A DNA stretch of 64,000 nt, taken from assembly GCF_937988725.1 (NCBI RefSeq), contig NZ_CALKHS010000010.1:1240001-1304000 (forward strand), in the 5' to 3' direction. Each line of letters starts with the position of its first letter. Position 1 is the first letter of the stretch. The notes beneath the pieces were generated by a model, which made no database searches, was not told the origin of the DNA, and saw nothing but the letters and a program-made list of their open reading frames with translations. The translations under genes and the position numbers were made by a program. This stretch comes from an uncultured Castellaniella sp. (GTDB lineage: Bacteria; Pseudomonadota; Gammaproteobacteria; Burkholderiales; Burkholderiaceae_B). Positions 1-8,243 of the stretch are shown piece after piece.

Positions 1-2
1 AT

Positions 3-857
3 CGCCCCGTGCTGCGGTTCGATGCGTGCGGCCGGGAACGCTGGCACGTCCTCAACGCCACGAACGCCCGCTATCTGCGCCTGGCCCTGCCGGGGCGCGA
101 GCTCACGCTGCTGGGCACGGACGGCGGACGCATCGAACAGGCGCAAGCGGGATTGCCCGACGTGCTGCTGGCGCCGGCCCAGCGCGCGGAAATCCTGGTG
201 ACCGCCACGGACGGATCCGGCGGCGCGCTGATGGCGCAGGCCTACGCACGCGGCCGGATGGGCGGCGCGGGCGAGACGCCGCCCATCCCGCTCATGCAGG
301 TGGATTTCGGCGCCGCGCGGCAACCCCGGCCCCTGGCGCTGCCGCAACCGCTGCGGACGTTCCAGGCGCTGCCCGGCGCGACTGCGAAGAAGCGGGTCGT
401 CATGAGCGAAAGCATGCCCATGGCCCATGGATCGCACGGCATGATGTCCGCAGGCGGCATGAGCATGGCGGGCATGGCGGGCATGGGGAACATGGGGGAA
501 ATGGGCATGGGACGCCCCCCGGCGATGCAGTTCCTGCTGAACGGCAAAGCCTTCGACATGCGGCGCATCGACCTGAGCAGCCGGGCCGGCGAATGGGAAG
601 ACTGGGAGATCGTCAACGATTCGGACATGGATCATCCCTTCCACATCCACGGCACGCAGTTCGCCGTGCTGGAACGCCCCCTCGACGGGAGCTCGACCCG
701 GGAGCCGTTTCGCGCCTGGCGCGACACGGTCAATCTCAAGGCCCGGGAAACGGTGCTCATCCGCACCACGCAGGCCGCCAGGGGCATCCGCATGTTCCAC
801 TGCCATATCCTGGAGCACGAGGACCTGGGCATGATGGGACGGCTGGAAGTGAGCTGA
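3..857 (+). CDS. Multicopper oxidase (CueO/CopA-like), C-terminal part only
   Basis: This is the 3' part of a gene that begins before the window; about 285 residues are visible. The frame is already open at the first bases, so the GTG at position 9 is not the real start. It ends in the copper-binding region of multicopper oxidases: HPFHIHG about two thirds along and MFHCHILEHEDLGMM near the C-terminus, which supply type 1 and trinuclear copper ligands. Between them lies a stretch (about residues 132-176) very rich in Met, Gly and His, like the Met-rich insert of CueO. The expected role is periplasmic copper oxidation and detoxification. The signal peptide, the first cupredoxin domain and any copper-responsive promoter lie outside the window. 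Confidence 0.9.
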   Translation, partial: RPVLRFDACGRERWHVLNATNARYLRLALPGRELTLLGTDGGRIEQAQAGLPDVLLAPAQRAEILVTATDGSGGALMAQAYARGRMGGAGETPPIPLMQVDFGAARQPRPLALPQPLRTFQALPGATAKKRVVMSESMPMAHGSHGMMSAGGMSMAGMAGMGNMGEMGMGRPPAMQFLLNGKAFDMRRIDLSSRAGEWEDWEIVNDSDMDHPFHIHGTQFAVLERPLDGSSTREPFRAWRDTVNLKARETVLIRTTQAARGIRMFHCHILEHEDLGMMGRLEVS

Positions 858-986
858 ACGATCTTCCCATCCCGCCCCATCGGGACAGGACGATGCCGTT
901 CAGCCGCGAGGCGCGGCGACCGGGGAATCGGGGCGATACCGCAAGACGTCGATCACCGTCGGGCAGCCGACGGGCACGCATGAGCA

Positions 987-1886
987 TCACGCCGTACCGC
1001 GATACCGAAGCGCTTCGACGAACGCTGAAAACGCGGGAGAGGCCTGCCGCCTGTTCGGATAGTACAGGTGATAGCCCGAGAAATAGGGACACCAGTCGCT
1101 CAGGATCATTTTGAGTCGGCCATCGGCCAAGTAAGGCGCGGCGAGATCTTCGGTGACATAGGCCAGGCCGATGCCGTCGACCGCGGCATTGATCACATGG
1201 GGCATGCTGTTGAAGACGAGCTGGCCTTCGACCTTCACGGTGAACGCCTGGCCGTCCTTCTCGAATTCCCAGGCATAAAGGGCGCCGGACGCCCTGTGCC
1301 GGATATTGATGCAGGCAAATCTGGTCAGATCATGGGGCGTTTGCGGCATCGGATTCCGCTCGAAGTACTTCGGGGCGCCTACGACGATCAAGCGCCAATC
1401 CGGCCCGATGCGGGTCGCGATCATGTCTTTGCTGATCGCCTCGCCCAGGCGGATGCCGGCATCGAACCGCTCCTCAACGACATTGGTGAATCCGTAGTCG
1501 ATATAGAACTCCAGCGTGATGTCGGGATAATTTTCCAGAAACGCCGCCAGCCTGGGTCTCACGGACATTTCGATGGCATCGTCCGTGCACGTGATGCGGA
1601 TCGTGCCGGCCGGCTTGTCGCGCAATACTCCAAGCGCTTCGATTTCGGCGGCGAGCTGATCGAAAAGCGGCGCGATCGACAGCATGAAGCGTTCGCCCGC
1701 CTCCGTCGGCGCCACGTTGCGAGTCGTGCGGACCAGCAGGCGCACGCCCAGCCGCTCTTCGAGCCCCCTCATCGCGTGGCTCAGGGCGGAAGGCGTAATG
1801 CCCAGCCTGGCCGCCGCCTTGGTGAAACTCCGGTCTCGGGCGACCGCCACGAAGGCTTGCAGATCATTCACTTTGGGATATGCCAT
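987..1886 (-). CDS. LysR-family transcriptional regulator
   Basis: A full-length LysR regulator of 299 residues. The N-terminal 60 residues form the winged helix-turn-helix (SFTKAAARLGITPSALSHAM), followed by a linker helix and an effector-binding domain of the periplasmic-binding fold. The ATG at 1886 gives the usual N-terminus directly before the helix-turn-helix. It is divergent from the NepI-like exporter at 2005, the classical arrangement for a regulator that controls its neighbour, and the 118-bp gap contains repeated dyads (1909-1958). The likely regulon is the exporter and the YahK-type reductase. The effector cannot be read from the sequence. Confidence 0.93.
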   Translation of the reverse strand: MAYPKVNDLQAFVAVARDRSFTKAAARLGITPSALSHAMRGLEERLGVRLLVRTTRNVAPTEAGERFMLSIAPLFDQLAAEIEALGVLRDKPAGTIRITCTDDAIEMSVRPRLAAFLENYPDITLEFYIDYGFTNVVEERFDAGIRLGEAISKDMIATRIGPDWRLIVVGAPKYFERNPMPQTPHDLTRFACINIRHRASGALYAWEFEKDGQAFTVKVEGQLVFNSMPHVINAAVDGIGLAYVTEDLAAPYLADGRLKMILSDWCPYFSGYHLYYPNRRQASPAFSAFVEALRYRGTA

Positions 1887-1908
1887 TACTGAAATTTTCT
1901 CACTAGCA

Positions 1909-1958
1909 CATCAAGATTGCACCTACTAATCATATCCTCCCGAATCCATCAAGATGGA
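1909..1958. promoter_or_regulatory. Candidate operator repeats between LysR and exporter
   Basis: The nonamer CATCAAGAT occurs twice, at 1909-1917 and 1947-1955, 38 bp apart. Each copy contains the small dyad ATC-AA-GAT, and the second is extended to TCCATC-AA-GATGGA (1945-1958). The position, midway between divergent start codons, suits a LysR recognition and activation site pair. That they bind this regulator is inference. Confidence 0.4.
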
Positions 1959-2004
1959 GGACACGAACACTTCGCCCTTCACCAAGTATCTGGCATAAAT
2001 ATTC

Positions 2005-3231
2005 ATGAACACTCAAGTCCCCGACATCCCGGCGGGACCCGGGCCCGCCATTCGACGAGAAGACCGGCCTCAGCCGGCTTACTGGAATGGCGTTTTCGCA
2101 ATGACGCTGTGCGTCTTCGCGCTGATCGCGTCCGAATTCATGCCGGTCAGTCTGCTGACGCCGATCGCCGCGGAATTGCAGGTCAGCGAAGGCCGGGTGG
2201 GCTACGGCATCGCCATTTCCGGCGCCTTCGCGGTGCTGACCAGTCTTTCCATTTCGACAATCGCGGGCTCACTGAATCGCAGAACACTGCTGCTATGGCT
2301 GAGCGGGCTGATGGGCGTGTCGGCCCTGGTCGTGGCATTGGCGCCCGACTATCCGGCGTACATGATCGGCCGCGCGCTGATCGGCGTGGTGGTGGGAGGC
2401 TTCTGGTCCATGTCGGCGGCGGTCGCGATACGGCTGGTGCCCGCCGACAAGGTGCCCAAGGCCCTGGCCGTTTTCAACGGCGGCAATGCGCTGGCGACCG
2501 TAGTGGCCGCTCCGCTGGGAAGCTACCTCGGCGGCCTCATCGGCTGGCGCGGCGCCTTCTTCTGCCTGATGCCCGTCATCCTGATCGCCCTGGCCTGGCA
2601 GTGGGCCAGTCTGCCGTCGATGCCCGCGCCCTCTCGCCCAGCGGGATCAGGCGGTATCTTCAAGCTGCTCAGGAACCGTCTGGTGACGCTGGGCATGCTG
2701 GCGGTCGGCGTCTTCTTCATGGGGCAGTTCGCGCTGTTCACCTACATCCGGCCCTTTCTTGAAACCGTCACGCGCGTGGACATTCCCACCTTGTCGATGA
2801 TCCTGCTGGTGCTTGGCATGGCCGGCGTTCTCGGCACGACGCTCATTGGCGCGTTCCTGAAGCGGAGCCTGTACGCCACGCTGGCGACCATCCCCGTTCT
2901 GATGGCCTTGATCGCACTGGCCTTCACCGCCGTCGGCAGTTCCCTGTCCATGGCTTTCGCGCTGTCGGCTCTGTGGGGGATGATGGCGACGGCCGCCCCT
3001 GTCGGCTGGTGGTCATGGCTGGCTCGATCGCTGCCCCAAAGCGCCGAAGCCGGTGGGGGATTGATGGTCGCCGTGATCCAGCTGTGCATTGCGTTGGGTT
3101 CCACGGTCGGCGGTATCCTGTTTGATGGAATCGGCTACCAGACCGCTTTTGCGACCAGCGCCTTCTTGCTGACGGCCGCCGCCGCACTGGCCTTCCTGAC
3201 CTCGCGCGCACATGCGCCGCACGCCGCCTGA
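2005..3231 (+). CDS. MFS exporter, DHA1 family, NepI-like
   Basis: A 408-residue major facilitator superfamily protein with about 12 hydrophobic segments. It closely resembles E. coli NepI (purine ribonucleoside efflux): the first helix carries EFMPVSLLTPIA, and LIGVVVGGFWSMSAAVAIRL, FFMGQFALFTYIRP and APVGWWSWLARSL match characteristic NepI segments. It would export a small polar metabolite by proton antiport; the substrate may differ from inosine. The ATG at 2005 has no clear ribosome-binding site. It is divergent from the LysR gene at 1886 and is followed 55 bp later by the YahK-type reductase, so the two may be co-expressed. Confidence 0.88.
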   Translation: MNTQVPDIPAGPGPAIRREDRPQPAYWNGVFAMTLCVFALIASEFMPVSLLTPIAAELQVSEGRVGYGIAISGAFAVLTSLSISTIAGSLNRRTLLLWLSGLMGVSALVVALAPDYPAYMIGRALIGVVVGGFWSMSAAVAIRLVPADKVPKALAVFNGGNALATVVAAPLGSYLGGLIGWRGAFFCLMPVILIALAWQWASLPSMPAPSRPAGSGGIFKLLRNRLVTLGMLAVGVFFMGQFALFTYIRPFLETVTRVDIPTLSMILLVLGMAGVLGTTLIGAFLKRSLYATLATIPVLMALIALAFTAVGSSLSMAFALSALWGMMATAAPVGWWSWLARSLPQSAEAGGGLMVAVIQLCIALGSTVGGILFDGIGYQTAFATSAFLLTAAAALAFLTSRAHAPHAA

Positions 3232-3286
3232 GGCCCATGGAATCCACGTTGCACAGATTTTCCCGGATTTAAAAGGAGCATCCACG

Positions 3287-4336
3287 ATGACCACCAAAGC
3301 TTACGGCGCCCACGCCGGCAACCAGCCTCTCGAACCGATGGACATCGCCCGGCGCGCGCCGGGCCCCCACGACGTGCAGATCGACATCGCCTACTGCGGC
3401 GTGTGCCACTCGGACATCCACCAGGTGCGTTCGGAATGGGCCGGCACGCGCTACCCCTGCGTGCCCGGACACGAAATCGTCGGCCGCGTGTCCGCCGTCG
3501 GCGCCCACGTGGCGGGTTTCCGGACGGGCGACCTGGTCGGCGTCGGCTGCATCGTCGACAGCTGCCGGCACTGCGCCGATTGCGGCGAAGGGCTGGAAAA
3601 CTACTGCGACCACATGATCGGCACCTACAACTTCCCGACGGACGACGCGCCGGGCCACACGCTGGGCGGATATTCGCAGCGGATCGTCGTGCACGAACAC
3701 TACGTGTTGCGCATCCGCCACCCCGAAGCGCAGCTCGCGGCGGTGGCGCCGTTGCTGTGCGCCGGCATCACCACCTACTCGCCGCTGCGCCACTGGAAGG
3801 TGGGGCCGGGCCACAAGGTGGGGGTGGTCGGCATCGGCGGCCTGGGCCACATGGGCATCAAGCTGGCGCATGCCATGGGCGCGCACGTGGTGGCCTTCAC
3901 CACCTCCGAACCCAAGCGGGAAGCGGCCAGGACGCTGGGCGCGGACGAAGTCGTCGTCTCGCGCGATGCCGACGAGATGGCCGCGCACGCCAGGAGCCTC
4001 GACTTCATTCTCAACACCGTAGCCGCCCCGCACGACCTGGATGCCTTCTTCGCGCTGCTCAAGCGCGACGGCACGATGACGCTGGTGGGCGCGCCGGCCA
4101 CGCCGCACCCCTCGCCCGAGGTGTTCAATCTGATCATGAAGCGGCGCAGCCTTGCCGGATCGATGATCGGCGGCATCCCCGAAACGCAGGAAATGCTGGA
4201 TTTCTGCGCCGAACACGGCATCGTGGCGGATATCGAGCTGATCCGGGCCGACCAGATCAATGAAGCCTACGAGCGCATGATCAAGGGCGACGTGAAGTAC
4301 CGCTTCGTGATCGACAACGCCAGCCTGGCGGCCTGA
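3287..4336 (+). CDS. yahK: Zinc-dependent NADP alcohol dehydrogenase / aldehyde reductase
   Basis: A medium-chain dehydrogenase of 349 residues, the same length as E. coli YahK and nearly collinear with it. Catalytic zinc ligands are C40 (GVCHSD) and H62 (GHE); the structural zinc site is C93, C96, C99 and C107. The Rossmann motif is GIGGLGHMG. The family reduces a broad range of aldehydes with NADPH. The frame is open upstream to 3212, but the ATG at 3287 is chosen because AGGAG lies about 8 nt before it and the N-terminus then matches YahK. It sits directly downstream of the exporter, so reduction of a toxic aldehyde together with export is possible. Confidence 0.93.
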   Translation: MTTKAYGAHAGNQPLEPMDIARRAPGPHDVQIDIAYCGVCHSDIHQVRSEWAGTRYPCVPGHEIVGRVSAVGAHVAGFRTGDLVGVGCIVDSCRHCADCGEGLENYCDHMIGTYNFPTDDAPGHTLGGYSQRIVVHEHYVLRIRHPEAQLAAVAPLLCAGITTYSPLRHWKVGPGHKVGVVGIGGLGHMGIKLAHAMGAHVVAFTTSEPKREAARTLGADEVVVSRDADEMAAHARSLDFILNTVAAPHDLDAFFALLKRDGTMTLVGAPATPHPSPEVFNLIMKRRSLAGSMIGGIPETQEMLDFCAEHGIVADIELIRADQINEAYERMIKGDVKYRFVIDNASLAA

Positions 4337-4457
4337 AACCCGAAACCGGCGGATCAGTTCTTGTTACCGATTCCTCCGCTGTTTTCAAGCGCGATACGCT
4401 AGGTCGGACGGCACAGATGCTACAGTTTCGGGCATAGTCAGCCATCCAGTCTTTTCC

Positions 4458-5696
4458 ATGCACGCTCCGCGCTTTCTTCGCCTGTCTTTCCTGTTGATCC
4501 TGGGGCTGCTCGCCACGGCCCCCGCCGCCCAGGCCGAACTCGTGCTGCGGCTGGGCAGCCCCCAGGCCGCCCCCGGCGCACCCATCGAACTGGAAGGGCT
4601 GCTGGTCAACGACAGCGGCAACCCGCTGTCCAGTCCGATGCCCAGGGAATTGACCGGGCAATGGACGGACGCCCAGGGCCACACCACCCCGGCGCACTTC
4701 CAGTTGCGGACCTCCCCCGACGCGGCGGACCTGCCCGCCAATACGTTCACCCGCATGGCCTGGACCGGCACCGTGCCGGCCACTGCTCAGGGGCTGTTGA
4801 CCCTGACCGTCCAGGGGGCGGACAACACCCTGCTGGCGCTGCGGGTGGGCGACGCGCCCCGACTCGCCCAGGCCGGCGGCCCGGCCACATCCCCGGAACC
4901 GGCCGCGCTCAGCGACGGCGCCACGCCCATCCCCCCGGCCACCGCCCAGACGACGGCGGCCCCCGCCGCGCTCTCGCCCTTCGAGACCTTCCGCAACGCG
5001 CTGTCGCCCTACGAGCCCATTTATTTCGCCTTCGGCCGCGAAGGCGGCACCAACGCCCGCTTCCAGCTCAGTTTCAAGTACCGGCCCTTCAGCCCCGCGG
5101 ACCCGGCCCGCTCGGGCTTCATGAACGACTGGTACTTCGGCTACACCCAGACGTCCCTGTGGGACCTGCATTCGGATTCCATTCCCTTCGTGGACACGAC
5201 CTACAATCCCAGCCTGTTCTGGGCCCGGGAATCGCTGCTGGAAACCCAGGACAAGCGTTGGTCCCTCGGCCTGAACGCCGGCGTCGAACACAAGTCCAAC
5301 GGCAAGGAAGGCGACGACTCGCGTTCCCTGAACGACTTCTACCTGCAGCCGGAATTCAACTACCGCCTCGATGGCGGCAGCAAGCTCAGCTTCCAGCCGC
5401 GCTTCAAGGCCTACTTCACGACCGAAAGCGACATGGGCTATCAGGACTACCTGGGCTACGTGGACTGGAAGCTGCGCTGGGCGCAGGACAACGGCCTGTC
5501 GCTCTCGGGCCTGTACCGCCAGGGCAGCCGCGGGAACGCCACGCAGATCGAAGCGGCCTGGCCGCTGCAGCGGACCTTCCTGCACATGAACGGCCACCTG
5601 TACGTCCAGTACTTCCAGGGATACGGCGAGACCCTGCTGGGCTATAACCAGAAAAGCGATCCGCAAGTGCGCATCGGCATCGCCCTGGTTCCCTGA
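4458..5696 (+). CDS. pldA: Outer-membrane phospholipase A1 with N-terminal extension
   Basis: A 412-residue exported protein with a signal peptide ending near residue 26 (AAQA). The C-terminal half (about 185-412) is the PldA beta-barrel. H278, S280 and N292 in EHKSNG and SRSLND keep exactly the spacing of the E. coli catalytic triad H142/S144/N156. The barrel ends after the ETLLGYNQ region as in the family. E. coli PldA has 289 residues; here about 150 extra residues follow the signal peptide, a beta-rich segment and then an Ala/Pro/Thr-rich linker (135-172). It should hydrolyse phospholipids in the outer leaflet. The phosphotransferase gene starts 18 bp after its stop. Confidence 0.92.
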   Translation: MHAPRFLRLSFLLILGLLATAPAAQAELVLRLGSPQAAPGAPIELEGLLVNDSGNPLSSPMPRELTGQWTDAQGHTTPAHFQLRTSPDAADLPANTFTRMAWTGTVPATAQGLLTLTVQGADNTLLALRVGDAPRLAQAGGPATSPEPAALSDGATPIPPATAQTTAAPAALSPFETFRNALSPYEPIYFAFGREGGTNARFQLSFKYRPFSPADPARSGFMNDWYFGYTQTSLWDLHSDSIPFVDTTYNPSLFWARESLLETQDKRWSLGLNAGVEHKSNGKEGDDSRSLNDFYLQPEFNYRLDGGSKLSFQPRFKAYFTTESDMGYQDYLGYVDWKLRWAQDNGLSLSGLYRQGSRGNATQIEAAWPLQRTFLHMNGHLYVQYFQGYGETLLGYNQKSDPQVRIGIALVP

Positions 5697-5714
5697 CCCG
5701 GCAAAGGACACGGC

Positions 5715-7613
5715 ATGTTCACCCAGATCGGCATCTTCATCCTGGCGCTCGCGCTGCTGCTGACCGCCAGCCGCCTGCTGCTGACCGCCTGGCTCTGGCC
5801 GCGCGTCCGCGCCGCCGGCGCACCCTGGCCGATCTTCCGCTGGGGCCTGCGCATCGATCTGAACCAGATCGCCATGTGGGTCGGCATCCCCGCCCTGCTG
5901 GCCCCCTGGGTGGCCGACCAGCCCCTGGCCATCTGGCTGACGGGCCTGTGGCTGCAGGGCGTCTGGCTGCTCTTCGTGCTGCTGGAAATATCCACCCCGC
6001 AGTTCATCCAGGAATACGACAGCCGGCCCAATCGCCTGTATCTGGACTACCTGAAATACCCCAAGGAAGTCTTCGGCATGCTGTGGAAGGGCTACAAGCT
6101 GGTGCTGGCCGCCGCCCTGATCGCGCTGGCGCTGGCCGCCTGGCTGGGCCATGCCCTGTTCGCGCAGGCGCAGCCGCACCCCCTGCCCGCCTGGCCCTGG
6201 CGCCTGAGCATGACGCTGCTGATCGCCGCCGCCATCGTGCTGGCCATCCGCGGTACGCTGGGGCACCGCCCCATCAATCCGGCCTCGGTCGCCTGGTGCG
6301 GCGACAGCCTGCTGAACACGCTGCCCCTGAATTCCCTGTACAACGTGCTGTTCGCTCTGTACGCCATCAAGAACGAACGGTCCGCCGCCGACGTGTACGG
6401 CGATCTGCCGGATCAGGAACTGCAGGCGATCATCTGCGAACAGGCCGGCATCCCGCCCGGGCCGCCGGAGCTGCCCACCCTGCACCACCAGCCCGCCAGC
6501 ATGCGGCCGGCGCGGCCGCGCAACCTGGTGCTGATCGTGCAGGAAAGCCTGGGGGCCCAGTATGTCGGCAACCTGGGCGGCGCGGGGCTCACCCCCTGCC
6601 TGGACGCGCTGGCCGCCACCGGCTGGAACTTCACCCGCGCCTATGCCACCGGCACGCGGTCCGTGCGCGGCCTGGAGGCAGTCACGGCGGGCTTTCCGCC
6701 CACGCTCTCCGACGCCGCGCTGCGCCTGACCGACGCGCAAAGCCACTTCTTCACCCTGGCGCAGCTGCTGCGCCGGCACGGCTACCGGTCGCGCTTCATC
6801 TATGGCGGCGAAGCTCACTTCGACAACATGAAGAGCTTCTTCCTGGGCAACGGCTTCGACGAACTGCACGATCTGCCGACCTTCGAATCGCCCGCCTTCG
6901 TCGGCACCTGGGGCGCCAGCGACGAGGACATGTTCGACAAGCTGCACACCCTGCTGTCGCGCGACGTCGGCCAGCCCACCCTGCACCTGGCCTTTTCCGT
7001 GACCAACCACACGCCCTGGGAATACCCGGCCGGGCGCATTCCGGTCCAGGGCGATCCCGCCACGGTGCAGAACACGGTGCGCTACGCCGACTGGGCCATC
7101 GGGCAGTTCTTCGAGCGCGCGCGGGCCAGCGACTACTGGCAGGACACCGTCTTCCTGATCGTCGCGGACCACGACGCCCGCGTGGGCGGCGCCCAGCGCA
7201 TTCCGCTGCGCCACTTCCACATTCCCGCCCTGGTCGTGGGCGCCGGGATCGATCCGCGCCGCGACGAGCGCATCATCAGCCAGATCGACCTGCCCGCCAC
7301 GCTGCTGTCCCTGATCGGCATCAGCGACGAACACCCGATGATCGGCCACGACCTGACCCGCCCCGGCACCGGCGGGCGCGCCATGATGCAATACGAGGAC
7401 CACTACGGCTACCTGCGAGGCGACATGCTGGCCGTGCTGGAACCCCAGCAGGCGCCCCATTTCTTCCGGTACGCCGCCCCGGACGGCTACACCCCGCAGG
7501 ACCCCGATCCGGAGCTCGGCCGCATCGCCCTGGCCCACGCGCTCTGGCCCACCTGGGCCTACCGCCACCAGGCCCACACCCTGCCCGAACTGCGACGCGC
7601 CAGGCCCGAATGA
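5715..7613 (+). CDS. LTA synthase/sulfatase-family phosphoglycerol or phosphoethanolamine transferase
   Basis: A 632-residue inner-membrane enzyme. The first 220 residues carry about five hydrophobic helices; the rest is an alkaline-phosphatase-like (sulfatase fold) domain facing the periplasm. E277 (LIVQESLG) and T314 (ATGTRSVRG) occupy the metal-ligand and nucleophile positions of LtaS-type enzymes, and FLIVADHD gives the later Asp-His metal ligands. In Gram-negative bacteria such enzymes move phosphoglycerol or phosphoethanolamine from phospholipids to glycans or lipid A; the acceptor is unknown here. It follows pldA by 18 bp with a GCAAAGGACA ribosome-binding region and is probably in one operon with it. 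Confidence 0.85.
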   Translation: MFTQIGIFILALALLLTASRLLLTAWLWPRVRAAGAPWPIFRWGLRIDLNQIAMWVGIPALLAPWVADQPLAIWLTGLWLQGVWLLFVLLEISTPQFIQEYDSRPNRLYLDYLKYPKEVFGMLWKGYKLVLAAALIALALAAWLGHALFAQAQPHPLPAWPWRLSMTLLIAAAIVLAIRGTLGHRPINPASVAWCGDSLLNTLPLNSLYNVLFALYAIKNERSAADVYGDLPDQELQAIICEQAGIPPGPPELPTLHHQPASMRPARPRNLVLIVQESLGAQYVGNLGGAGLTPCLDALAATGWNFTRAYATGTRSVRGLEAVTAGFPPTLSDAALRLTDAQSHFFTLAQLLRRHGYRSRFIYGGEAHFDNMKSFFLGNGFDELHDLPTFESPAFVGTWGASDEDMFDKLHTLLSRDVGQPTLHLAFSVTNHTPWEYPAGRIPVQGDPATVQNTVRYADWAIGQFFERARASDYWQDTVFLIVADHDARVGGAQRIPLRHFHIPALVVGAGIDPRRDERIISQIDLPATLLSLIGISDEHPMIGHDLTRPGTGGRAMMQYEDHYGYLRGDMLAVLEPQQAPHFFRYAAPDGYTPQDPDPELGRIALAHALWPTWAYRHQAHTLPELRRARPE

Positions 7614-7628
7614 CCCTGCCCCCCATGG

Positions 7629-7634
7629 TAGAAT
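7629..7634 (+). promoter_or_regulatory. -10 box for tRNA-Pro
   Basis: TAGAAT at 7629-7634 sits 18 bp before the mature tRNA 5' end, the right place for a tRNA gene promoter -10 element. No good -35 hexamer is visible 16-18 bp upstream. Confidence 0.45.
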
Positions 7635-7652
7635 CTGCGGTTCTGGTTCAAT

Positions 7653-7729
7653 CGGGGCGTAGCGCAGCCTGGTAGCGCATCTGCTTTGGGAGCAGAGGGT
7701 CGCATGTTCGAATCATGTCGCCCCGACCA
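7653..7729 (+). tRNA. tRNA-Pro (anticodon UGG)
   Basis: A complete 77-nt cloverleaf. The acceptor stem pairs CGGGGCG (7653-7659) with CGCCCCG (7719-7725), followed by discriminator A and an encoded CCA (7727-7729). The anticodon arm pairs TCTGC with GCAGA around the loop TTTGGGA, giving anticodon TGG at 7687-7689. The T arm contains TTCGAAT. It lies in the 136-bp gap between the phosphotransferase and the DoxX gene. I see no integrase or duplicated tRNA end nearby. Confidence 0.97.
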
Positions 7730-7749
7730 ACACAAAGGAATCCACCACG

Positions 7750-8160
7750 ATGTCTTCCACCTCTACTGATGATCTGGGCAAACTGATCCTGCGTCTGGCG
7801 CTGGGCATCCTGATCCTGCTGCACGGTCTGGCGAAACTGGACGGCGGCGTGGGCTGGATCTCCGGCATGCTCGATGCCCGCGGCCTGCCGGGCTTCATCG
7901 CCTACGGCGTGTACGTCGGCGAGGTCGTCGCCCCCGTGCTGCTGATCCTGGGGCTGTGGACGCGCGTCGGCGGCCTGATCGTCGCCCTGAACATGCTGTT
8001 CGCCTTCGGCCTGGTCCACGCGAACGAACTGTTCGCCATCGGCAAGAGCGGCGGCTGGTCGCTGGAACTGCAGGGCATGTACCTGTTCGGCGGCATCGCC
8101 GTGGCGCTCCTGGGCGCCGGGGCCTACAGCCTGGGCGGGCGCGGCGGCCGCTGGAACTGA
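7750..8160 (+). CDS. DoxX family membrane protein
   Basis: A 136-residue protein with four hydrophobic helices in the DoxX arrangement ([13 protein letters not shown], then [20 protein letters not shown], typical of DoxX/YphA). DoxX proteins are small inner-membrane subunits or partners in quinone or redox processes; the exact role of this subgroup is unknown. The ATG at 7750 follows AAAGGAA about 7 nt upstream. It is a single gene between tRNA-Pro and its own terminator at 8184, so it may be transcribed with the tRNA. A second DoxX protein is encoded at 33596. Confidence 0.85.
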   Translation: MSSTSTDDLGKLILRLALGILILLHGLAKLDGGVGWISGMLDARGLPGFIAYGVYVGEVVAPVLLILGLWTRVGGLIVALNMLFAFGLVHANELFAIGKSGGWSLELQGMYLFGGIAVALLGAGAYSLGGRGGRWN

Positions 8161-8183
8161 GCCTCCCCTGCCCCGTCTGTCCA

Positions 8184-8211
8184 CTGCCCGCTTCGGCGGG
8201 CAGTTTCGTTT
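8184..8211 (+). terminator. Intrinsic terminator after DoxX
   Basis: CTGCCCGC (8184-8191), loop TTCG, GCGGGCAG (8196-8203), then TTTCGTTT. An 8-bp perfect stem with a UUCG tetraloop and a U-rich tail, 23 nt after the DoxX stop. Confidence 0.9.
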
Positions 8212-8243
8212 CCGGCATTTCCGGCGCCCCTGGCCCCGCCGGA

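Noticed and set aside
4281..7577. A 1098-codon open frame on the minus strand opposite pldA and the phosphotransferase.
   Set aside because: Its translation is low-complexity (Gly, Gln, Arg, Val, Ala) and lacks any domain, as expected for an antisense shadow in high-GC DNA. Both plus-strand genes have clear motifs.
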